Shown piece after piece: positions 33,178 to 43,596 of a stretch of 64,000 nucleotides of DNA; within the stretch, counting starts at the first letter, position 1, and the number at the start of each line of letters is the position of its first letter. Position numbers and translations under genes: made by a program. The notes below the pieces were generated by a model, which searched no databases, had not been told where the DNA came from, and saw only the letters and a list, made by a program, of their open reading frames with translations. The stretch is from a virus, in IMG/VR virus record IMGVR_UViG_3300027754_000039, positions 1 through 64,000 of that record; one strand, written 5' to 3'.

Positions 33178-34106
33178 TAGTATAATTCGTTTATAATTTT
33201 AATAAACATTGCCATTACATTGATCTCTTTATCAACGGCAAATGAATCTTGATATTGAGCTTCTGCTATGATAAGAATTACTCCAGCTATATGACCAACA
33301 GCAAATGTATCTACATTGTCATACAGATGCCTGTATAATGCAGTGTAGTCTTTTACTTGAGAATCAGCTAGCAACTGGCGAATTGAAGTAAACAACTGTT
33401 TCTTGTCTGGTTTAGAGACTAGCAATTCGATAATCTTGTCTGCATAATTAGCTTCAATTAAAGATTGTTTATCTATTTGTAATTCACCTTTTACTACTTG
33501 CCTCTGACAGGAATTAAGTATCCGTCTTATGTCTGGATATCCTGCATTAATTATTGAAACCAGGTCTTCAGGTTTCGCCGTAACCCCTTCTGTTTGAAGT
33601 ATTGAATTTACTCGAATAGCCACATCTTTCTTTGACGGTGGAGTGATACCAAATACTTGACATCGTGACTGAATAGGATCAATTATCTTTTCAACATAGT
33701 TGCAAGTTAAAATAAACCTAGTAGTCTTTGAAAACGTTTCCATCAAATTTCGAAGAGCTGCTTGAGCGTTTGGGGTCAAGTAGTCGGCTTCATCTAGGAT
33801 GATTAATTTCCATTGACGAAATCCGATTGTGCTAGCAAAGCTTTTAATTTTCTCTCTAACTGTATCTACATTGTTTTCGTCTGATGCATTAATATACATC
33901 AAATCACAATCTATATTTTTTGCTATTAGTTTAGCTAGAGTAGTCTTACCAGTTCCTGCAGTACCATAAAATAACAAATGCGGAACATCACCACTCTCTA
34001 TATAGATTTTTACTTTTTCTATGATAGAAGTATTTCCTACATATCCATCTAATTGCTCCGGTCGATATTTTTCAGTCCAAAGAGTATGTTCGTTATTTCC
34101 GTACAT
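33177..34106 (-). CDS. 44: Clamp loader ATPase subunit (gp44/RFC-like)
   Basis: A 309-residue AAA+ ATPase. Walker A is YGTAGTGKTTLAK, Walker B LIILDEADYLTP, the sensor segment TRFILTCNY and the arginine finger SRC in IDPIQSRCQVF, as in T4 gp44 and archaeal RFC small subunits. It loads the clamp at 34282-34995 onto DNA. All key residues are present. Confidence 0.93.
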   Translation of the reverse strand: MYGNNEHTLWTEKYRPEQLDGYVGNTSIIEKVKIYIESGDVPHLLFYGTAGTGKTTLAKLIAKNIDCDLMYINASDENNVDTVREKIKSFASTIGFRQWKLIILDEADYLTPNAQAALRNLMETFSKTTRFILTCNYVEKIIDPIQSRCQVFGITPPSKKDVAIRVNSILQTEGVTAKPEDLVSIINAGYPDIRRILNSCQRQVVKGELQIDKQSLIEANYADKIIELLVSKPDKKQLFTSIRQLLADSQVKDYTALYRHLYDNVDTFAVGHIAGVILIIAEAQYQDSFAVDKEINVMAMFIKIINELY

Positions 34107-34108
34107 TG

Positions 34109-34279
34109 CTATTTAATATTTTGTTTATTTAATGATCTAATTAATTCTTCTACTGTAATAATATTAGAGTATATACTTGACTCCGATTTCACAGCATACA
34201 ATTCATGTAACATAGAATGAAGACTGCGTGCTATTAACACACAATCTTCAACCGTTATTTCTTTTTTCTTTTTTGCCAT
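34109..34279 (-). CDS. Small hypothetical protein (56 aa) between clamp and clamp loader
   Basis: A 56-residue protein starting MAKKKKEITVEDCVLIARSLH and ending EELIRSLNKQNIK. It fills the gap between clamp and clamp loader exactly, two bases from each. It has a basic N-terminus and two predicted helices. The C-terminal SLNKQ resembles the IINSLNKQD tail of the 2219-2494 protein. Function unknown. Confidence 0.7.
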   Translation of the reverse strand: MAKKKKEITVEDCVLIARSLHSMLHELYAVKSESSIYSNIITVEELIRSLNKQNIK

Positions 34280-34281
34280 AA

Positions 34282-34995
34282 TTAAGCAATAGTCAATTTA
34301 ACTAAATAATATGATGAAGAGTATTCAGCATTTTCAAAAGTTACTTTTGCTAATCCTTTAGAAGACACTTCTAACATTCCTGTCGCGTCTGCATTTGCAT
34401 TTAAAATTTCTTTAAACAATTTAGCAGAGAAACATACAGTATCCATTTGCTTAGACTCTTTAGGAGTTGCCTTAAATACAATACGATTGGTATTCACACT
34501 TGAGTGATTGATAATAATTTTAGTTTCTTCCCCATCACATTGAACACCAAAGTTATCAGACTCAGGTAACGCATTAGCTGCTTTCTTAAAGTTATTTGCA
34601 AAGTCTTTATTCAATTCAATCTTAACATCAAAGTCAGGAAGTGATTTTAAATTAGGAACTTGACGAATAACAGATAAGTCTGCTAACATGTAAGTTACAT
34701 TAGTACTTGAATCTTTGAAATTGATAGAATACATTTTCTTTTCTACCTCTCCAAAAGTTACATCTATTTTCTCATCAACTGCTGATAACATCTTAACCAA
34801 TTGAGAAGTTGCATAAACTCCTAACTCAGCATCTGGTGCATCAAAGTTATTAAGAACTACTTCACCAATTACATTCTGATCAGTGCTAATGAATTTAGTA
34901 GTCAGCTTTTTGTCTTCTACTACCAACTTTGCCGAGTCTGTATTACCTGCTAAGAAGTAACGATTCACAAAGCCTATAAATTTTGATTTTTCCAT
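34282..34995 (-). CDS. 45: Sliding clamp (gp45-like)
   Basis: A 237-residue DNA polymerase processivity clamp. The protein starts MEKSKFIGFVNRYFLAGNTDSAKLVV and has two similar beta-alpha-beta halves, as expected of a trimeric T4-type clamp. Context is decisive: it lies next to both clamp loader subunits. It has its own TTTGGCAT promoter 16 bases upstream. Confidence 0.9.
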   Translation of the reverse strand: MEKSKFIGFVNRYFLAGNTDSAKLVVEDKKLTTKFISTDQNVIGEVVLNNFDAPDAELGVYATSQLVKMLSAVDEKIDVTFGEVEKKMYSINFKDSSTNVTYMLADLSVIRQVPNLKSLPDFDVKIELNKDFANNFKKAANALPESDNFGVQCDGEETKIIINHSSVNTNRIVFKATPKESKQMDTVCFSAKLFKEILNANADATGMLEVSSKGLAKVTFENAEYSSSYYLVKLTIA

Positions 34996-35011
34996 TTTAT
35001 TTTATTTTTAT

Positions 35012-35043
35012 TTAATATAAGATATTCTTTTCAAGATGCCAAA
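35012..35043 (-). promoter_or_regulatory. Promoter, TTTGGCAT-N16-TATATTAA
   Basis: TTTG (35043-35040) abuts the TAA of groEL ending at 35044. TATATTAA (35019-35012) lies 20 bases further. It drives the clamp gene and probably the clamp loader. Confidence 0.8.
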
Positions 35044-36672
<1,629 letters not shown>

Positions 36673-38022
36673 TTATATATTTTCTAATTCACCCCACCCA
36701 CCTAACGCATCTTCAATACGCTGTTGCGGAACTTCTTCTGTTTCTTTTGTTTCATCCACTACTTCTTTCTTTTCTCTTTTCTTAACTACTTTTGGTTCCA
36801 CAAATGAATTAAAGTCGGCAAAGTTAAAAAATTCTTCATGAACTTCTTTTGCAATATTCATTACATTCTCTCCGCCAAATTTAACATAGAATTGTCTATA
36901 TCTTTCATACACTGCAATTGGATCAGAGGATACAAACATTTCTTCCATTGACTTTAAAATTTGTATTAAGTCATTTGGAATTAATTCTGCTAGAACTTCT
37001 AATGGACAAGTATTAACTAACTTCTCTACCTGATCTGCAGTGTATACATACATATACAAATTATGATAAGTTAATCGAGTAACTGCTTCTGTCGAATAAT
37101 TTTTTACTGTATCCCATTTCAAATACTCAACACCTGGATGATTAATTAATGACGGAACGTGTCCTGTAGTTGGATATACAATATTACTTGAATCTTTAGG
37201 AAAGTATAACATATTAAATACTTGATCTTTCCAATTAGGACTCCATACCATTTGCCCAAAGATAGGATACTGACCTGGAGATGAACTATCTGTTGATACA
37301 GTAATTCTATTATTAGTATGTATATTTAATAATTTCTGTAATTGAGATAAAATGAAAAAGTCAGATACTTTTGAAATGCCTAATAAGTGAACCCAAGTAT
37401 TATATTCTTTATCAAACTCTTTTTCTTTAATCATTAAAGCTAGAATATACATAAAGTCTACAAGACGTCTAGATGAACCTATACACCATCCACCAAACTC
37501 CATATCTCTAACAGTCTTATACCAATGAGAAAACTCTACAGGATTAGAACCTTGAACTACATTTAAAAATTTAGTCTTACCAGTTTGTTTCTTTTCAAAA
37601 TATTTAAAATTATCTAAACTGATATCTAAAGACTCTTGGAACCTTCCTTCATAAGTCACGCGTGGCGGAATATCTATATTACAAGCAATGTCTGAATTGT
37701 TTTCTAACCATTCAAAAATTCTATCACGTAATGCCATATCCCATTTCAATGCACCAGTTGCAATTTGGAATCCACCAGAGTCGCCAAATACTAAAGTATC
37801 TTGCAATCCCCAAGTTTGTCTAATGTTATCTTTCTTATAAAGATGACCTGCTGTCATCAAGAAGTATTTATATCTCCACTCCTCAGGAGTACGGTCATCC
37901 CAAAATCTATAAGGGACACCGGGTGCTACTTCCATATCTTTAGTTAGTGGAGAAGCATAAGCTCCACTCGACAAACTAGGGAAATAGCAGAGTTTTTTTG
38001 GACTATTTGATTTTAATATCAT
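36673..38022 (-). CDS. dpdA: DpdA-like DNA 7-deazaguanine transglycosylase
   Basis: A 449-residue member of the tRNA-guanine transglycosylase superfamily. FGDSGGFQIATG (D81) matches the general-acid aspartate motif, FLNVVQGSN (residues 152-160) the VQG segment, FGGWCIGSSRR (177-186) the substrate loop, and VSTDSSSPG holds the predicted nucleophile D245. It lacks the zinc-binding cysteine cluster of tRNA enzymes, as expected for DpdA proteins, which exchange guanine in DNA for a 7-deazaguanine. FolE, QueE and QueD in this window would supply the base. The acidic C-terminal 50 residues are extra. Confidence 0.85.
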   Translation of the reverse strand: MILKSNSPKKLCYFPSLSSGAYASPLTKDMEVAPGVPYRFWDDRTPEEWRYKYFLMTAGHLYKKDNIRQTWGLQDTLVFGDSGGFQIATGALKWDMALRDRIFEWLENNSDIACNIDIPPRVTYEGRFQESLDISLDNFKYFEKKQTGKTKFLNVVQGSNPVEFSHWYKTVRDMEFGGWCIGSSRRLVDFMYILALMIKEKEFDKEYNTWVHLLGISKVSDFFILSQLQKLLNIHTNNRITVSTDSSSPGQYPIFGQMVWSPNWKDQVFNMLYFPKDSSNIVYPTTGHVPSLINHPGVEYLKWDTVKNYSTEAVTRLTYHNLYMYVYTADQVEKLVNTCPLEVLAELIPNDLIQILKSMEEMFVSSDPIAVYERYRQFYVKFGGENVMNIAKEVHEEFFNFADFNSFVEPKVVKKREKKEVVDETKETEEVPQQRIEDALGGWGELENI

Positions 38023-38041
38023 AACTTTATTTATTTATACT

Positions 38042-38073
38042 TAAATATAGGAAATTCTTATGTGTCTACCAAA
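38042..38073 (-). promoter_or_regulatory. Promoter, TTTGGTAG-N16-TATATTTA
   Basis: TTTG (38073-38070) abuts the stop of the HNH gene ending at 38074. TATATTTA (38049-38042) is 20 bases further, 19 bases before the dpdA start. Confidence 0.8.
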
Positions 38074-38805
38074 TTAATTTGAAAACTTTTTACCTTTATT
38101 CCAAGGAATTCTAGGCACATAAGTTCCATTTTTAATTTTTTCTTCTTTATTTCGTTTTCTAGAAGCCATACATTTTTTAACAATTTCAAGGTCTTTCATA
38201 GAATTTATCTTTTTAGATAAAGAATTTTTAATTTTATTTACAGTTTCCAAACTTGGCGAAATGCCTTTATTCCATGCAGTTCTTCCGGTGGGTCGACCCT
38301 TCATATTTTCATAATGTACTAATCGAGCGGGTGTCATAACTTTTTTCTTTCCTTTAGTAGCTTTAGATAGTTTAGCTTTATATTCATCACTTCTCGGATG
38401 CTTTAATCCTAAATTAATATCTCGTAATTTTTGTTTTGTATCTTCCGACATAATTCGGCCAGTCATTTGTTTAGTTAAATAAGGAATCCATTTATCTTTT
38501 GCTTCTTGATACATTCTACTCGACGGAGTGTAATTACTTAGTTTATATCTTAACGCATTTTTTAAATTACACATACGAAAAAATGCATGAGCTAATTTAT
38601 TAGAATCAATATATACTCGTATTAATAGCCAATGGCATATAAAATGCTCACGAGCTGTTAATAAAACTAAATTTTCTTTTTTATTACTGCCTCCTAAACA
38701 TTTAGGTACAATATGGTGCTTTTCATAATACACACTAGTTCCTTTAATTCGATTTTCAGTTCGAGCTTTTTCTATTATTTGATTGTATATTTTTTCGTAA
38801 TTCAT
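38074..38805 (-). CDS. HNH homing endonuclease with NUMOD3-like repeats
   Basis: A 243-residue mobile nuclease. HHIVPKCLGGSNKKENLVLL followed by REHFICHWLL is the HNH core (residues 29-62). The C-terminal half contains repeated NUMOD3-like DNA-binding motifs (LGLKHPRSDEYKAKLS, GRPTGRTAWNKG and a final IPWNKGKKF). It inserts between dpdA and a glycosyltransferase gene, so it can mobilise this modification region. Confidence 0.9.
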   Translation of the reverse strand: MNYEKIYNQIIEKARTENRIKGTSVYYEKHHIVPKCLGGSNKKENLVLLTAREHFICHWLLIRVYIDSNKLAHAFFRMCNLKNALRYKLSNYTPSSRMYQEAKDKWIPYLTKQMTGRIMSEDTKQKLRDINLGLKHPRSDEYKAKLSKATKGKKKVMTPARLVHYENMKGRPTGRTAWNKGISPSLETVNKIKNSLSKKINSMKDLEIVKKCMASRKRNKEEKIKNGTYVPRIPWNKGKKFSN

Positions 38806-38914
38806 AATACCTAGTCATTATTGAATCTTTATTTTTTTGATAGTATTCATCATTCCATCGTTTTCTAGCAGTCTTTTGCTCCTCAACGGTTTGATATTTT
38901 TTCTTTCTACCCAT
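38756..38914 (-). CDS. Small basic ORF overlapping the HNH gene
   Basis: A 52-residue frame starting MGRKKKYQTVEEQKTARKRW and overlapping the HNH gene start by 50 bases in another frame. KKYxTxEEQKxARKRWNxEYY is a style seen in small proteins preceding homing endonucleases. It may be real, or a decayed N-terminal part of the mobile element. Support is moderate. Confidence 0.4.
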   Translation of the reverse strand: MGRKKKYQTVEEQKTARKRWNDEYYQKNKDSIMTRYYELRKNIQSNNRKSSN

Positions 38915-38945
38915 TCAATAATAATTATATACTTATGAAAAAAAC

Positions 38946-39950
38946 TTATGAAATAGTACCAAATATTTCTTTAATAATTGGCTCTGAATCGTAAAAGGTT
39001 TCAAATAAATGTGTCTGCTGTTCTTTAATTAAAGGAATATAAAAATCATAATTTTCAATTAGATGTTTTATCTTACCTGTTAAGTCTGGAGCGAATTTAC
39101 TGTAATTGAAAATATTTGCCGTCCATTCAGCTGGATATCTAAAATCTAAAGGAACTAAATCTTTTAACCCTTCAATATCAGGTACCAAAGGTATAGTGCC
39201 TAGCAAAAAACATTCATAAATTTCTTTTCCAATATTTGGAGAGTCGTAAGGAAGAAATGCAACTTTAGCTTTAGCAATTTGATTTAATAATTGATCTCGA
39301 GTTAATGGAAGACGTTCTTGAGCAAATATAACTTTTATATCTTTGTACACTCGTATAAAGTCGTATACAATCTGTTCCTGTAGCGTTGAATACTTATTCC
39401 ATGGAAAGATAACCATGCTTTGTTTAAAGTAACTATCCTTATATAAAGACATATCCAATATTAAATACTCTAATGGAAAAGGCATTACATTTAATCTTTC
39501 AGGAAATACAAATTTAGAAACGTATATACGAAACTGCTCTTTATGAAATTCAGATATAAAAAATGATTTATCTAAACAACGAAAAGATGCCCTTTCATGT
39601 ACCTTTCTCCAATTACGATCATTTAATGGACGATACTCTGAATCTAAATTTAAGTAACACCCACGTGACCAAAAGCCAATCATCTTAACCGGCACTTGAT
39701 AATTTTCTGACCAGTGTCTAACATACACAGTCATTGACGACCAAGCATTAGGAAACACAAATAAATCGTCAGGAGTAATTACTCCATTCTGAAAATGTTG
39801 CTTAATTAATGAAGGGTCCATAATTTCTACAACTTCAAACTCATTAGGCTTTGTAGACTCTACATACCCATGAAGAATAGAAGCTAAATGACTTTCCCAA
39901 GAATTCTCGTCAGTAATAAGTGGGTCTATTACTACATAAACTCTTTTCAT
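38946..39950 (-). CDS. Putative GT-B glycosyltransferase in the modification region
   Basis: A 334-residue protein with a GT-B-like layout. The C-terminal domain has FLPYDSPNIGKEIYECFLLGTIPLVP, which parallels the donor-binding loop of GT4-type enzymes. The N-terminal domain starts KRVYVVIDPLITDENSWESHLAS. It is separated from the main glycan locus and lies between the dpdA region and the ClpP and polymerase genes, so it may modify DNA or a replication-time target. Confidence 0.6.
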   Translation of the reverse strand: MKRVYVVIDPLITDENSWESHLASILHGYVESTKPNEFEVVEIMDPSLIKQHFQNGVITPDDLFVFPNAWSSMTVYVRHWSENYQVPVKMIGFWSRGCYLNLDSEYRPLNDRNWRKVHERASFRCLDKSFFISEFHKEQFRIYVSKFVFPERLNVMPFPLEYLILDMSLYKDSYFKQSMVIFPWNKYSTLQEQIVYDFIRVYKDIKVIFAQERLPLTRDQLLNQIAKAKVAFLPYDSPNIGKEIYECFLLGTIPLVPDIEGLKDLVPLDFRYPAEWTANIFNYSKFAPDLTGKIKHLIENYDFYIPLIKEQQTHLFETFYDSEPIIKEIFGTIS

Positions 39951-40303
39951 AGCTTTTCTACTCTAGCTCCATTTTCCATATCTTCCCAACATTCAACCCA
40001 ATCACATTCAAATCTTTCTAGCAATTCTCTAGATAACATTTCACAAGACTTAGGCCCAAACTCTAAAGTTCTAGATTGATTATCTGAATATTGATTATGT
40101 AAATAATTTAATACATCCCGTTTAAACATAATAAACTCTACATCTCGATCATCGTGATTAACCATTTTAGCTAAAGTAAAATGAAACATATGTCTATGTC
40201 TATCTGCTAAAAATGCAACTTCTGGAAACAACTCTGCTGCTTTTGGGAAGTTGTGCATTCCGTCTACTGCTAGCTTAACTAATACTACCGTCTTTGTTAT
40301 CAT
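39947..40303 (-). CDS. Conserved phage protein, HRHxFH/NHDDRDVEF family, possibly T-fold
   Basis: A 118-residue protein with striking conserved-looking motifs: HRHMFHF (residues 36-42), NHDDRDVEF (49-57), FGPKSCEML (82-90) and VECWEDMENGARV (103-115). The order, a His-rich strand, then a helix with SCE, then a final VxxxExxxxGAxV strand, parallels QueD/6-pyruvoyl-tetrahydropterin synthase T-folds. That relation is my inference. It overlaps the gene upstream by 29 bases. Function unknown. Confidence 0.7.
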   Translation of the reverse strand: MITKTVVLVKLAVDGMHNFPKAAELFPEVAFLADRHRHMFHFTLAKMVNHDDRDVEFIMFKRDVLNYLHNQYSDNQSRTLEFGPKSCEMLSRELLERFECDWVECWEDMENGARVEKL

Positions 40304-40436
40304 GTTTTTCTTTTATTATTTTTAAATTTTCTTCTGCTATCTTAGCAATAATTTCTTTAATTTCAGACATTGAATGCTCATAATCTTTTTCCAACTCAAA
40401 ATTAATTTCGTCTGTTTTAACTTTTAATTTTATCAT
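40275..40436 (-). CDS. Small hypothetical protein (53 aa)
   Basis: A 53-residue helical, charged protein starting MIKLKVKTDEINFELEKDYEH. It starts with an ATGA overlap on the clpP stop and ends inside the start of the 39947-40303 gene, so both junctions are consistent with translation. Function unknown. Confidence 0.65.
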   Translation of the reverse strand: MIKLKVKTDEINFELEKDYEHSMSEIKEIIAKIAEENLKIIKEKHDNKDGSIS

Positions 40437-41017
40437 ACTATTTCATCTATTAGTTTATACTGCAAAGCTTCTTCTGGAGACATATACCAATCAAATTTAA
40501 CTTTTTTACTATCGTCTAATTGCTTTCGCTTCAATGAAGTTTTGCTAATTAAATAATCGTCATACACTTTCATTATTCGTTTAGTCTCTTGAAGATTTTC
40601 ATTCAAGGTAGAAAGCTTTTCATATGGCAATTGATCTAGGCATTCGTGATACATAAAAGTCGATAACTTATGACCAAATCGTTGATGACCTGAAACTAAA
40701 ATTAATAAAGCCATTGACATTGCCGATCCATAACAATATGTATGCACAGGAGTTTTAGATTTTTCTATAACACCAATTAAAGCAAATCCATCATATACCG
40801 AACCTCCCATGCTATTAACAATTAATTTGATAGGAGTTCTTGTATACTCAACTACATTATCTTCATTCTCGTCGTCAATTTCATTAATGTCACAAATGTC
40901 TTGCATTATTTCACTAACCGTTAACTCATCAACCTCTCCACTTAATATAAGTGTTCGTGATAAATTTTCTTTATCTAATCTAGATGTCTTACTTTTTTTC
41001 TGTGCTATTTTATTCAT
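40433..41017 (-). CDS. clpP: ClpP-family serine protease
   Basis: A 194-residue ClpP fold peptidase. The catalytic triad is S98 in CYGSAMSMALLI, H124 in FMYHECLD and D176 in FDWYMSPEEA. SMGGSVYDGFALIGVI is the oligomer and substrate-channel segment. The N-terminal 20 residues are a basic extension (KIAQKKSKTSRLDKEN). It may work with host ClpX-type ATPases, or process a phage protein such as a head component; it is not the T4 gp21-type protease. It lies just after the DNA polymerase gene. Confidence 0.9.
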   Translation of the reverse strand: MNKIAQKKSKTSRLDKENLSRTLILSGEVDELTVSEIMQDICDINEIDDENEDNVVEYTRTPIKLIVNSMGGSVYDGFALIGVIEKSKTPVHTYCYGSAMSMALLILVSGHQRFGHKLSTFMYHECLDQLPYEKLSTLNENLQETKRIMKVYDDYLISKTSLKRKQLDDSKKVKFDWYMSPEEALQYKLIDEIV

Positions 41018-41027
41018 AACTTAAATT

Positions 41028-43595
41028 TTAACTAAATGAAAAGAAATCTGCCATATTATCATTCTTAGGTATGCCTCCCCAATTCAAAGCTTGATAAAAA
41101 TCACCTAACTTATTTTCCAAAGAAGCAATAAATATCCTTTCATAATCAATATATTGAGTTATAAATTTAATAATTTCTTTTGGATCTTCAAAGCCCTTTA
41201 CAGCTAAAGTATCTAATCCTAATGGATTTTGTTTAAGATAAGTCCATTTAATTTTTTCTCCATCCAATATAGGTTGTGAAGCCGTAATATTATAATATAT
41301 CATTAAGTCATTATAATTCAATGCCGACTTAGCGTGTATTGGAGTTCCTTTAACTCTGTTACCAAATACTTGACCTTTAATCTTTTTAGTTTTGTATTTG
41401 GATAATTCTTTAATACCTGTCGGAAACATAATGTCAAACATAGGTTTAGTTTTCATATCTTCTCGAAATGCTAACACCTTATCATCAATTTTTTTCTTTT
41501 CAGAAATATTTAAAATGTCAATTAAGATACCTGACATAAACTCTCTAAATGCTTTTGGAAAATTACTTCTTACAACATCCATACCTTTAACATCTAACTT
41601 CCACTCTTTAGCTCCGTTAGTCATTTGTGATATTAATACTCCTTTCTCAGAAATAATTTTTTGTGCATAACGTTTTTTTGCAATCCACAAACCAGATTCA
41701 GATACATACTCTTGTTTAATATTTAAAAAGTGTTTATCTGAATTTAAAAAGTGCTTACAAAATTCATCCCAAGATGCATTAATATAATTTTCAACTACTT
41801 GAGAAGTTTTATAAGTAACGTCAATCTTCTCTTGCTTGGTCATCTCTTTACCCATCTTAGTTTCCATTAAGTCAATAATTGGCTTAGCTGAAAAGTAATT
41901 GGAATCTGTATCTACATAAATTACATACTCTTTATCAACTCCTGTCTGTTTAGTAAACCATTCATTGCCTTTCATCATGGCGTGACGAATAACTTGCTGA
42001 CCTGTTAATGTAATTGACTCTGCATTATCTAAATCATGAAATCTAAATCCAGGAGCTCCTAAAGCTCCATATAAAGAGTTATTTACAATCTTCATAGTGT
42101 GCTGTCTGGAGTCAAAGAATTTAGACATATCAGCATTACCCTCCTTACCATACTTCTTTGCTAAGCCACGATATTCTTCACGCTCGCCCATCCAAGTTTC
42201 TAATATAGAAGGAATCAATCCACTTTTGGAATAATCATATACAACACCAATAGAAGATACTGTAAATTTATTATCTACTAACCATTGTCTAAATTCTACA
42301 ATTGGAATCATTACGTGCTTAGCACCTGATTTAATTTTAGCATTGGCATTGGAAAAAGAGTCAGTCCAAAAATCATTTTTAACTGCATCCCAATTTTCTA
42401 CTCTACCTACTTTGGTCTCTGGAGATATATTTAACGTTCTAATAATAGAAGGATATAGTGAAGCCATATCCTCATCAAACACCCATTCATATAAACCTGG
42501 TATTGGATCTTTTACATAAGCTCCAGCAAAATCATTAGAATGTGGATCTGTCGATTCTGCAGAGTGATCTCTTAACTTTCTATTAGGAGCAATAATGCCT
42601 AAACGTTTCATATACGTTACACAGGCTCCATCTAAATATCTAGTTGTAAAATAAACATCTTCATAAGGCACATGACCTTTATGACAGATACCTCGAGCCA
42701 AAGATAGGAATTTAAGTTTTTCATCTAACTCTAAAACTAATATAACGTCATTGATATTATATGCAATAAACTTTTCAGGATCTGTTTTATATAAATGATC
42801 CAAAGTTCCTTCATATTCAATTTTACCTTTACCTAATTCTTTTTTAGAAATAGAATCTAACGAATAAGACACCTCTTCAGAGTATGTAAATAATTTATAC
42901 AATGCCATGTAATCTAAACAACTAACACCCATAATTCTATAACGATTACGATGTTGAAGATAAATTACTTCATTGATTGGAGATAGCGAATCGGCATATT
43001 CCTTACCTACTACCTTTGTCATACGATTATATAAATAAGGAATATCAAAGAAATCAATATTCCATCCTGTTATAATGGTCGGTCTTATTTCTTGATAGTG
43101 AGCTAGAAATCTAGAAATCAATTCGTGTTCAGTTTGAACTACTTCTAAAATTAAATTAGCATCTGTATATGGCTTTAAAGTTCTTTTAGCATCGACAATA
43201 ATAGCTACTGACTGATTGCCTACTCTATCATGAAAGGCAATTGAAGTCATTGGTTGCCAAGCATCTTCTGCTGACGAAAAGCCTCCTTCGGTATTTACTT
43301 CAATATCTATAAATAATTCTCTATGTCCTATTGAAGGCTCATCTGTTTGAAAATATAAATCAATTAAAGTTCTAGTCTCTGGATTAATATCTGATTCATA
43401 TATATGACCTTTTTGAACATCCATTTCATCCCAATCAGTTACTCTATCAACTTTCGATCCATCTAAAGCTGCATGACGACCATGAGAATTTTTCTTATAA
43501 GCATATTTTTTATATGGGAATTTAAGATGACCATTTTTGTCATCCCAGACGTGCATAATATTTTTATGCTTTTGATATGCTATATTTTGGTACAT
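41028..43595 (-). CDS. 43: DNA polymerase, family B (gp43-like)
   Basis: An 855-residue replicative polymerase with 3'-5' exonuclease. Exonuclease motifs are FIDIEVNTEGG, GWNIDFFDIPYLYNRM and YNINDVILVLEL. Polymerase motif A is FDEDMASLYPSIIR, motif B KIVNNSLYGALGAPG and motif C YVDTDSNYF, all intact. It matches T4-type polymerases in order and size. It should act with the clamp, loader, helicase and SSB encoded in this window. Confidence 0.97.
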   Translation of the reverse strand: MYQNIAYQKHKNIMHVWDDKNGHLKFPYKKYAYKKNSHGRHAALDGSKVDRVTDWDEMDVQKGHIYESDINPETRTLIDLYFQTDEPSIGHRELFIDIEVNTEGGFSSAEDAWQPMTSIAFHDRVGNQSVAIIVDAKRTLKPYTDANLILEVVQTEHELISRFLAHYQEIRPTIITGWNIDFFDIPYLYNRMTKVVGKEYADSLSPINEVIYLQHRNRYRIMGVSCLDYMALYKLFTYSEEVSYSLDSISKKELGKGKIEYEGTLDHLYKTDPEKFIAYNINDVILVLELDEKLKFLSLARGICHKGHVPYEDVYFTTRYLDGACVTYMKRLGIIAPNRKLRDHSAESTDPHSNDFAGAYVKDPIPGLYEWVFDEDMASLYPSIIRTLNISPETKVGRVENWDAVKNDFWTDSFSNANAKIKSGAKHVMIPIVEFRQWLVDNKFTVSSIGVVYDYSKSGLIPSILETWMGEREEYRGLAKKYGKEGNADMSKFFDSRQHTMKIVNNSLYGALGAPGFRFHDLDNAESITLTGQQVIRHAMMKGNEWFTKQTGVDKEYVIYVDTDSNYFSAKPIIDLMETKMGKEMTKQEKIDVTYKTSQVVENYINASWDEFCKHFLNSDKHFLNIKQEYVSESGLWIAKKRYAQKIISEKGVLISQMTNGAKEWKLDVKGMDVVRSNFPKAFREFMSGILIDILNISEKKKIDDKVLAFREDMKTKPMFDIMFPTGIKELSKYKTKKIKGQVFGNRVKGTPIHAKSALNYNDLMIYYNITASQPILDGEKIKWTYLKQNPLGLDTLAVKGFEDPKEIIKFITQYIDYERIFIASLENKLGDFYQALNWGGIPKNDNMADFFSFS

Positions 43596-43596
43596 C

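Noticed and set aside
38932-38963. TTTGGTAC box at 38963-38956
   Set aside because: The -33 box is perfect, but no TATATTTA lies 20 bases on; the nearest TATATAAT is at 28 bases. It may be a decayed promoter, but it does not fit the family.
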